Part shown: piece after piece, positions 1-5,434 of the stretch
How the letters are laid out: every line of letters begins with the position of its first letter
Numbering within the stretch: position 1 is the first letter of the stretch
The notes under the pieces: model-generated
The model's input: only the letters and a program-made list of their open reading frames with translations
Databases searched by the model: none
Told to the model about the DNA's origin: nothing
Source of the DNA: Paracoccaceae bacterium
GTDB taxonomy: Bacteria > Pseudomonadota > Alphaproteobacteria > Rhodobacterales > Rhodobacteraceae
Reading direction: 5' to 3'
Length of the DNA stretch: 6,657 nt
NCBI GenBank assembly: GCA_009922885.1
Contig: RFUP01000125.1
Span: forward strand, 1 to 6,657
Position numbers and translations under genes: made by a program

Positions 1-522
1 ACCGTGGTTTACGTGACCCACGACCAGACCGAAGCGCTGACCATGTCGGACCGCGTGGCTGTGTTCAACGACGGTGTGATCCAGCAACTCGCGCCGCCTG
101 CGGAGCTTTATGAAGCACCGAAGAACAGCTTCGTGGCTCAGTTCATTGGTGAGAACAACACGCTGGAAGGCGTGGTGACCGAGATTTCCGCCGATAAATG
201 CGTGGTGAAACTTGACGATGGCGAGTTGATCGACGCGCGCCCTGTCAACGTGACGAAGGTGGGCGAACGCACCCGCGTTTCGATCCGCCCGGAGCGCGTG
301 GAAATGAACAAGGCACGTTTGCAGCCGGGGGCACATACGCTCAAGGCGACCGTGCGCGAGTTCATCTACATGGGCGATATTTTCCGTACCCGCTTGTCGG
401 TGGCTGGAAATGACGATTTCATCATCAAGACGCGGAATGCGCCGGACGCTGTTCGCTTGCAGCCGGGAGCCGAGATTGAAATCGGTTGGCTGCCGCAGGA
501 TTGCCGGGCGCTCGACGCCTAA
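1..522 (+). CDS. ABC transporter ATP-binding protein, PotA-like (C-terminal part)
   Basis: This is the ATPase subunit of a PotABCD-type importer. It sits on the cytoplasmic face of the membrane and powers uptake by the two permeases encoded downstream. The reading frame is open from base 1, so the gene is cut by the window edge and about 173 residues remain. The visible part begins just before the H-loop (VTHDQTEAL, switch His at visible residue 7). The end of the nucleotide-binding domain follows, then a TOBE_2-type C-terminal domain from about residue 52 to the end. That domain has the usual SIRPERV (94-100), YMGDIF and final GWLPQDCRAL patterns. Walker A, the ABC signature and Walker B lie outside the window. 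The GTG at base 4 is an internal Val codon, not a start. The binding-protein gene begins 100 bases downstream on the same strand. Family is clear; substrate cannot be told from this subunit. Confidence 0.95.
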   Translation, partial: TVVYVTHDQTEALTMSDRVAVFNDGVIQQLAPPAELYEAPKNSFVAQFIGENNTLEGVVTEISADKCVVKLDDGELIDARPVNVTKVGERTRVSIRPERVEMNKARLQPGAHTLKATVREFIYMGDIFRTRLSVAGNDDFIIKTRNAPDAVRLQPGAEIEIGWLPQDCRALDA

Positions 523-529
523 CAGGTTT

Positions 530-555
530 TGCCCTGCATTAAGGGGTGCGGGGCA
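530..555 (+). other. Stem-loop between ATPase and binding-protein genes
   Basis: Bases 530-537 (TGCCCTGC) can pair with 548-555 (GCGGGGCA) as an 8-bp stem with one G-T pair and a 10-base loop. No T-run follows, so it does not look like an intrinsic terminator. It lies in the 100-base gap between the ATPase stop and the binding-protein start. It could be an mRNA stability or processing element, as is often proposed for such gaps in transporter operons, or it could be chance in GC-rich DNA. I see no convincing -35/-10 promoter in this gap. Confidence 0.3.
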
Positions 556-610
556 GGAAAAGAGGCAGGTCGAAGCCCGCGGCCTGACCTTGAAAGTGAC
601 CAGACGGGTT

Positions 611-616
611 GGGAGA
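611..616 (+). promoter_or_regulatory. Ribosome binding site fixing the binding-protein start
   Basis: GGGAGA lies 6 bases before the ATG at 623. A nearer ATG at 618 is followed after one codon by TGA, so it cannot start a protein. The 623 start places a classical signal peptide at the N-terminus, which supports this choice over the much longer open frame reaching back to 410. Confidence 0.7.
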
Positions 617-622
617 TATGAA

Positions 623-1696
623 ATGAAACTGAAGACCGTTCTTCTGGCGACCGCTCTGACCAGCGCCGCCTATGCCGCTCAGGCCGCTGAACTCACCGTG
701 ATGTCCTGGGGTGGCGCTTACGAGACCAGCCAGGTCGAAGCCTACAACAAGCCTTTCGCGGCTTCCAAAGGCGTGACGGTGAACATGGTTGCCGCTGACA
801 ACCCGGCAACCCCGATCGCTGCTCAGGTCGAAGCCAACAACGTGACTGTTGACGTGGCTGACGTGGAACTTTCGGACGCTGTTCGTCTTTGCGACGAAGG
901 CAAGCTGGAAGTCATCGACCACGCCGCTCTGCCGGCTGGCGCTGACGGCACCCCGGCAACCGAAGACTTCGTTGCAGGCGCTCTGGTTTCGGAATGCGCT
1001 GTTGCGAACATCGTGTGGTCGACCGTTGTTGCCTATGACAACACCAAGGTTTCGGGCGCAGCTTCGATCGCTGACTTCTTCGACACCGCGAAGATCCCCG
1101 GCAAGCGTGGCCTCCGCAAGGGCGCAAAAGCGAACCTCGAAATGGCTCTGATGGCGGACGGCGTTCCGGCTTCGGAAGTTTACGCAACGCTCTCGACCCC
1201 GGAAGGTGTTGACCGCGCATTCGCCAAGCTCGACACCATCAAGGCTGACGTTGTCTGGTGGGAAGCTGGCGCACAGCCGCCGCAACTGCTCGCAGACGGC
1301 GAAGTCGTGATGTCGACCGCCTACAACGGCCGTATCTTCAACGCCGCTGTTGCAGAGAACAAGCCGTTCACCATCCTGTGGGACGGCCAGATCATGGACT
1401 TCGACCTCTTCGTGATCCCGAAGGGCGCGCCGAACAAAGACCTCGCAATGGAATACATCGCATACGCCACCTCGGCGCAGGCGCTTGCAGACCAGGCGAA
1501 GTACATCTCCTACGGTCCGTCGCGTAAGTCGTCGGCTCCGCTGGTGGGCCTCTATCAGGACGGCAAGACCGAAATGGGTCCGCACATGCCGACCTCGCCG
1601 GAAGCTCTGAAGAACGCGCTGACGAACGACTTCGAATTCTGGGCCGACCGTGACGTCGAGCTCTCGGAGAAGTTCAACGCTTGGCTGCTGAAGTAA
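623..1696 (+). CDS. ABC transporter periplasmic substrate-binding protein (PotD/SBP_bac_8 family)
   Basis: This 357-residue secreted protein should capture the solute in the periplasm and deliver it to the two permeases downstream. It opens with a Sec signal peptide: MKLK, a hydrophobic stretch to about residue 18, and likely cleavage at AQA|AE (after 21). The mature protein starts ELTVMSWGGAY, the WGG version of the WTEY segment of E. coli PotD. Later landmarks are YNGR in the second lobe and the DLFVIPKGAPNKD stretch that matches the SLAIPANAKNKE region of PotD. Two cysteines, C90 and C125, are the only ones in the mature chain and could form a disulfide. The acidic polyamine ligands of PotD (D168, E171) seem to be replaced in the RKGAKA segment (165-170), so a polyamine substrate is doubtful. 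That alignment was done by eye from memory. All 12 phenylalanines use TTC, a sign of high expression. A hairpin just after the stop fits extra expression of this subunit. Family call is firm; ligand unknown. Confidence 0.93.
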   Translation: MKLKTVLLATALTSAAYAAQAAELTVMSWGGAYETSQVEAYNKPFAASKGVTVNMVAADNPATPIAAQVEANNVTVDVADVELSDAVRLCDEGKLEVIDHAALPAGADGTPATEDFVAGALVSECAVANIVWSTVVAYDNTKVSGAASIADFFDTAKIPGKRGLRKGAKANLEMALMADGVPASEVYATLSTPEGVDRAFAKLDTIKADVVWWEAGAQPPQLLADGEVVMSTAYNGRIFNAAVAENKPFTILWDGQIMDFDLFVIPKGAPNKDLAMEYIAYATSAQALADQAKYISYGPSRKSSAPLVGLYQDGKTEMGPHMPTSPEALKNALTNDFEFWADRDVELSEKFNAWLLK

Positions 1697-1705
1697 GCCA
1701 TTTGA

Positions 1706-1740
1706 AGGGCGGCATCCCTTGCGGGTGCCGCCCTCTTTAT
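1706..1740 (+). terminator. Hairpin/attenuator between binding-protein and permease genes
   Basis: AGGGCGGCA (1706-1714) pairs with TGCCGCCCT (1726-1734). Three more C-G pairs inside are reached past a single bulged T, leaving a TTGC loop. The stem is followed only by a short T-rich tail (CTTTAT). It is placed 10 bases after the binding-protein stop and 40 bases before the next start. This fits a partial terminator or a 3'-end stabiliser, which would keep binding-protein mRNA in excess over permease mRNA. I infer this from position and structure only. Confidence 0.7.
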
Positions 1741-1774
1741 CATTCCTGAATAAAGACCAAGAACGGGGAGCGGA

Positions 1775-3019
1775 ATGAGCGATACAATCCTACGCACGGC
1801 AGATGGAAAGCCCCTGAAGGCGGCGCTTCAGCGCGCTTCGGCAGTGGCACGGCGCCGCGCGTTCTGGCTGGTTCTTCCGCTACTGGCTTTTGTGGTGATT
1901 ACCTTCGTGGTGCCGATTGGCCAGATGTTGAGCCGTTCGGTGACCAACGACGCATTCTCGGCGAACATGCCGCAACTGGTGGCGTGGTTCGAAGCGAACC
2001 CGGAAGGCACGGAGCCTGATGAAGCCGCTTTCGCTGCGCTGGCCGCCGACCTGACCAATGCGGCAGCAGAGCGCACGATCGGCTCTGTTGCAACGCGCAT
2101 CAACTATGACGTTTCGGGCACGCGCTCGCTCTTCACATCCGCTGGCCGGAAAGCGAAGAAGCTGGAGGCGCCGTTCAAAGAGTCTGTGGTTGCGATGGAC
2201 CCGAAATGGGGTGAGCCGATCGTCTGGGCGGCGATGCGCAATGCGTCGGCTAAACTCACGACCTCGTTCTATCAGGCCGCGATGGACCGCAAGCTGAGCG
2301 CCAAGGGTGTATTCGAAAAGGCGCCGGAAGACCTGCAAGTCTACCTGAAACTCTTCGGGCGCACGCTGGCGCTTTCGGCCGTCGTGACCTTCCTCTGCCT
2401 CCTCTTGGGCTATCCGGTGGCGCATCTTCTGGCGAGCCTGCCGATGCGCAAATCCAGCCTTCTGATGATCCTCGTCCTCTTGCCGTTCTGGACTTCGCTG
2501 CTGGTGCGGACCACCAGCTGGATGGTGCTTTTGCAAGAACAGGGCATTCTGAACAATACGCTGGTGGGCTTGGGGATTATCTCGGACGAGAACCGCTTCG
2601 CGCTGATGTATAACCAAGCGGGCACGATCATTGCGATGACGCATATCCTGCTGCCGTTCATGATCCTGCCGCTCTACTCGGTGATGAAAACGATCCCCGT
2701 GAGCTATACCCGTGCGGCCCGCAGCCTTGGTGCGACGAGCTGGACCACGTTCCGCCGCATCTACGTGCCGCAGACCGTGCCGGGGATCGGTGCGGGTGGG
2801 ATCCTCGTGTTCATCCTCGCGGTTGGCTATTACATCACCCCAGCCTTGGTGGGTGGTGCTACGGGCACGCTGATCTCGAACCAGATCGCTTTCCACATGC
2901 AGGATTCGCTCAACTGGTCGCTCGCCGCTGCATTGGCCGCGATGCTTCTGGGTGCGGTTCTGGCGCTCTACTGGGTGTATGACCGCCTCGTGGGCATTGA
3001 CAACATGAAGCTGGGGTAA
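1775..3019 (+). CDS. ABC transporter permease, PotB-like, with long periplasmic insertion
   Basis: This inner-membrane permease (414 residues, MetI-like fold) forms half of the translocation channel. It starts at ATG 1775, with GGGGAG at 1765-1770 as a ribosome site. A cytoplasmic N-terminus leads to TM1 (about 30-50). A long hydrophilic stretch (about 51-195) comes next, then TM2 (about 197-220), several more hydrophobic segments, and the cytoplasmic EAA loop (about 312-330, YTRAARSLGATSWTTFRRI) that contacts the ATPase. The last helix ends near residue 405. E. coli PotB is about 275 residues, and the excess here is nearly all in the TM1-TM2 region, which should face the periplasm. That region is rich in Ala, Glu, Asp and Lys and has no cysteine. 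The stop is 3 bases before the next permease start, so the two are surely co-transcribed and would form a heterodimer. Confidence 0.93.
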   Translation: MSDTILRTADGKPLKAALQRASAVARRRAFWLVLPLLAFVVITFVVPIGQMLSRSVTNDAFSANMPQLVAWFEANPEGTEPDEAAFAALAADLTNAAAERTIGSVATRINYDVSGTRSLFTSAGRKAKKLEAPFKESVVAMDPKWGEPIVWAAMRNASAKLTTSFYQAAMDRKLSAKGVFEKAPEDLQVYLKLFGRTLALSAVVTFLCLLLGYPVAHLLASLPMRKSSLLMILVLLPFWTSLLVRTTSWMVLLQEQGILNNTLVGLGIISDENRFALMYNQAGTIIAMTHILLPFMILPLYSVMKTIPVSYTRAARSLGATSWTTFRRIYVPQTVPGIGAGGILVFILAVGYYITPALVGGATGTLISNQIAFHMQDSLNWSLAAALAAMLLGAVLALYWVYDRLVGIDNMKLG

Positions 3020-3022
3020 GCC

Positions 3023-3976
3023 ATGGCTCTTCCGATTTACGCCTCGCCGCTGGAACGGGTCTGGCACAAGACCTACCTCTTGATCTGCGCCGGGATCTTC
3101 CTGTTCCTGATCGCACCGATCCTGATCGTGATCCCGCTGTCGTTCAACGCGGAGCCTTACTTCACCTTCACGGAGAAGATGCTTTCGTTCGACCCTGAAG
3201 GTTATTCGCTGCGTTGGTATGACAACCTGCTGACCCACGGGATGCAGGCCCCTGATATGGTGCGGGATGGCACGTGGTGGTCTGACATGTGGAACAACGC
3301 GCAGTGGATCCGCGCGGCGAAGAACTCGGCGATTGTGGGCTTCTGGTCGACGCTGCTGGCCACGTCGCTGGGCACGCTGGCCGCGTTGGGGCTTTCGCGC
3401 CCCGAGATGCCCTATCGCAAGCTGATCACCGCGATCCTTTTGTCGCCGATGATCGTGCCGGTGATCATTACTGCGACGGGCCTCTTCTTCTTCTACTCGA
3501 ACCCTTGCTCGGTTTTGGGGCCGCTGGCACCGGAAGGCGGCTGTGCGCGCCTCACCTCGACCTATCTCGGGGTGATCTTGGCGCATGCCACGCTGGGTAT
3601 TCCTTTCGTGATCATCACCGTGACGGCAACGCTGACGTCGTTCGACAAATCGCTGAGCCGTGCGGCGGCGAACCTTGGTGCAGGCCCCGTGCGGACCTTC
3701 TTCAAGGTGCAACTGCCGCTCATCACGCCGGGTGTGGTATCGGGCGCGCTTTTCGCTTTCGTCACCTCGTTCGACGAAGTGGTGGTGGTTCTGTTTATCG
3801 GTTCGCATGAACAGCAAACCATTCCGCGCCAGATGTGGAACGGGATCCGCGAGCAGATTTCGCCCTCGATCCTCGCCGTGGCAACGATCCTCGTGATCAT
3901 CTCCATCGCGCTTCTGACAGTTGTTGAGCTGCTGCGCCGGCGCTCCGAGCGGCTTCGCGGGCTGACGCCACAATGA
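3023..3976 (+). CDS. ABC transporter permease, PotC-like
   Basis: This is the second inner-membrane channel subunit (317 residues), pairing with the permease just upstream. The start follows a GGGGTAAG sequence (3013-3020) overlapping the previous stop. Predicted layout: TM1 about 18-40, a periplasmic loop to about 101, TM2 about 102-124, TM3 about 137-158, a short periplasmic loop, TM4 about 178-203, the cytoplasmic EAA loop about 207-227 (FDKSLSRAAANLGAGPVRTF), then TM5 and TM6. It is longer than E. coli PotC (about 264). One source is extra residues in the first loop (a Trp/Met/Asp-rich stretch near 75-95). Another is the TM3-TM4 loop, which holds C162 and C174 and could carry a periplasmic disulfide. 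The C-terminus is basic (RRRSERLR) and cytoplasmic. Its stop overlaps the SDR start as ATGA, implying translational coupling. Confidence 0.94.
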   Translation: MALPIYASPLERVWHKTYLLICAGIFLFLIAPILIVIPLSFNAEPYFTFTEKMLSFDPEGYSLRWYDNLLTHGMQAPDMVRDGTWWSDMWNNAQWIRAAKNSAIVGFWSTLLATSLGTLAALGLSRPEMPYRKLITAILLSPMIVPVIITATGLFFFYSNPCSVLGPLAPEGGCARLTSTYLGVILAHATLGIPFVIITVTATLTSFDKSLSRAAANLGAGPVRTFFKVQLPLITPGVVSGALFAFVTSFDEVVVVLFIGSHEQQTIPRQMWNGIREQISPSILAVATILVIISIALLTVVELLRRRSERLRGLTPQ

Positions 3977-4761
3977 GGCTTGAGGGCATAACCGCCGTAG
4001 TGACCGGTGCCGCGCAAGGCATCGGTCGTGCGCTTTGTGTCGCGTTGAAAGAGGCGGGTGCAGCGCGGATCGTTGCGGTGGACTTGCGCCTTGATGGGGC
4101 GGAAGAGACCGCGCGCATGGTGGGCGGTGTTGCGATGGCCTGCGATGTGGGCGATCAAGCCCAAGTTGAAGCGATGCTGGCGCGGGTAGAAGACGAGATC
4201 GGCCCGATTGACCTGATGTGCTCGAACGCGGGTATTCTTACAGGCAAGGACGCCAGTTTCGACAATATCGCCTTTGCCACGACAGCGGATTGGGACAAGG
4301 CGTGGGCAGTGAATGTGATGTCGCATGTGCATGCGGCGCGCTTTCTCATTCCGCGCATGAAAGCGCGCGGCGGCGGCTATTTCCTGCATACGGCTTCGGC
4401 GGCGGGTCTGCTTAATCAGGTGGGTTCGGCCGTGTATGGCACGACGAAACACGCGGCTGTGGGCTTTGCCGAAGCGTTGGCCTTTGGCCATAAGGACGAT
4501 GGCATCCGCGTTTCGGTTCTTTGCCCGCAAGGTGTGGATACGCCGATGGTGGCGGGGGCAACAGATACCAATCCTGCTTTGGCGGATGGCATTCTGCCCG
4601 CGGATGTTGTGGCTAAAGCGGCGCTCGATGCGGTCCGTGACGAACGCTTCCTCGTGCTGCCGCATGAGGTTGTTGCGGGTTACATGAAGGCCAAGGTTGA
4701 CAACTATGACCGCTGGATTGGCGGCATGGCCAAGCTACAACGGATGTTGAAGCGGTTCTGA
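3973..4761 (+). CDS. Short-chain dehydrogenase/reductase (classical SDR)
   Basis: This 262-residue cytoplasmic NAD(P)-dependent oxidoreductase would interconvert an alcohol and a carbonyl group. The classical SDR signatures are all present. TGAAQGIG (11-18) binds the cofactor. D37 at the end of the second strand favours NAD(H) over NADP(H). NAG is at 85-87. The catalytic set is S142, Y155 and K159 (YGTTK), with N85 and probably the Asn in the WAVNV segment. The PG motif reads PQGVDT here. The ATG overlaps the stop of the second permease (ATGA, 3973-3976), and I see no clear ribosome site of its own, so translation probably depends on the permease message. This suggests that it acts on the imported solute or a product of it, although the substrate cannot be read from sequence. 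Half of its 8 Phe codons are TTT, unlike the binding-protein gene. The cobO gene follows after 21 bases. Confidence 0.93.
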   Translation: MRLEGITAVVTGAAQGIGRALCVALKEAGAARIVAVDLRLDGAEETARMVGGVAMACDVGDQAQVEAMLARVEDEIGPIDLMCSNAGILTGKDASFDNIAFATTADWDKAWAVNVMSHVHAARFLIPRMKARGGGYFLHTASAAGLLNQVGSAVYGTTKHAAVGFAEALAFGHKDDGIRVSVLCPQGVDTPMVAGATDTNPALADGILPADVVAKAALDAVRDERFLVLPHEVVAGYMKAKVDNYDRWIGGMAKLQRMLKRF

Positions 4762-4782
4762 ACCCCGAAATCGAGTGACCAG

Positions 4783-5385
4783 ATGACAGACAAGAATACG
4801 GCCCATAAAGCCGAGATGCAAAAGGTGCAGAAAGAGCATCGTGAGCGCGTTTCGGAGTTGAAAGACCCCGAAAAGGGCCTCGTGCTGGTTCATACCGGGA
4901 ACGGGAAGGGGAAATCCTCTTCCGCCTTCGGGGTAGCCATCCGCGCGATTGGCTGGAAGCAGACCGTGGGCGTGGTGCAGTTCATCAAGGGCACTTGGAT
5001 CACCGGTGAGCGGCAGTTCTTCCAGAAGCTTGGCGGCGTGGATTGGTACACGATGGGCGAAGGCTTCACTTGGGAAACGCAGGACCGTGAGCGTGATATC
5101 AAGGCGGCGGAGATTGCCTTGGCGAAAGCGGCAGAGATGCTGGCCTCGGGCAAATACGATCTGGTGATCCTTGACGAGATCAACATCGCGCTGCGCTACG
5201 ATTATATCACGCCGGAAGCGGTGATTGCCGCGCTGGAGGGCCGCGACCCGAAGACGGGGGCAATCCTCACGGGGCGCGACGCGCCGCAAGCGATCTGCGA
5301 TTATGCCGATCTGGTGAGCGTGATCGAAGAGCAGAAGCACCCGTTCAAAGCCGGGATCAAGGCCCAGCGCGGCGTGGACTTCTGA
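4783..5385 (+). CDS. cobO: Cob(I)yrinic acid a,c-diamide adenosyltransferase (CobA/CobO/BtuR class)
   Basis: This cytoplasmic enzyme (200 residues, EC 2.5.1.17) moves the 5'-deoxyadenosyl group of ATP onto the cobalt of reduced corrinoids. The step belongs to adenosylcobalamin biosynthesis and to salvage. The match to E. coli BtuR is clear along the whole length. It has a charged N-terminal arm (1-31), the P-loop GNGKGKSS (39-46, where BtuR has TT), VGVVQFIKGTW, GFTWETQDRE, a Walker-B-like VILDEIN (D131, E132), ILTGRDAP, and a terminal KHPFKAGIKAQRGVDF. Length is normal for the family and no key motif is missing. The start at 4783 has only a weak ribosome site (GAG at 4773-4775). The gene follows the SDR by 21 bases and is closed by a strong terminator, so it is probably transcribed with the transporter operon. 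No other cobalamin gene is visible in the window. Confidence 0.96.
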   Translation: MTDKNTAHKAEMQKVQKEHRERVSELKDPEKGLVLVHTGNGKGKSSSAFGVAIRAIGWKQTVGVVQFIKGTWITGERQFFQKLGGVDWYTMGEGFTWETQDRERDIKAAEIALAKAAEMLASGKYDLVILDEINIALRYDYITPEAVIAALEGRDPKTGAILTGRDAPQAICDYADLVSVIEEQKHPFKAGIKAQRGVDF

Positions 5386-5389
5386 AGGT

Positions 5390-5414
5390 GGGCGGGGAAA
5401 TCCCCGCCCTTTTT
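5390..5414 (+). terminator. Intrinsic terminator after cobO
   Basis: GGGCGGGG (5390-5397) and CCCCGCCC (5402-5409) form a perfect 8-bp GC stem with an AAAT loop. Five T bases follow directly (5410-5414). It begins 5 bases after the cobO stop and should end the + strand operon. Read on the other strand the stem has no T-run after it, so it would work poorly for the converging transglycosylase gene. Confidence 0.93.
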
Positions 5415-5434
5415 GTTCGCGATCTCTGAAGTGC

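Noticed and set aside
567..590. Inverted repeat AGGTC/GACCT before the binding-protein gene, considered as an operator
   Set aside because: The arms are only 5 bases with a 14-base loop; this is expected by chance and matches no regulator site I know.
410..622. N-terminal extension of the binding protein back to 410
   Set aside because: It would overlap the ATPase gene by more than 100 bases and put about 70 basic residues before a normal signal peptide; the start at 623 has a good ribosome site.
539..1585. A 348-codon open frame on the - strand opposite the binding-protein gene
   Set aside because: It lies entirely opposite a well-supported gene with strong codon bias and has no family signature.
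1880..3973. A 697-codon open frame on the - strand opposite the two permease genes
   Set aside because: It is very rich in Arg, His and Gln, shows no recognisable domain or membrane segment, and mirrors the codon pattern of two clear permease genes. Long antisense frames are expected in GC-rich coding DNA.
3562..4665. A 367-codon open frame on the - strand opposite the permease and SDR genes
   Set aside because: Composition is typical of a shadow frame, and it spans two unrelated genes on the other strand that are both clearly real.
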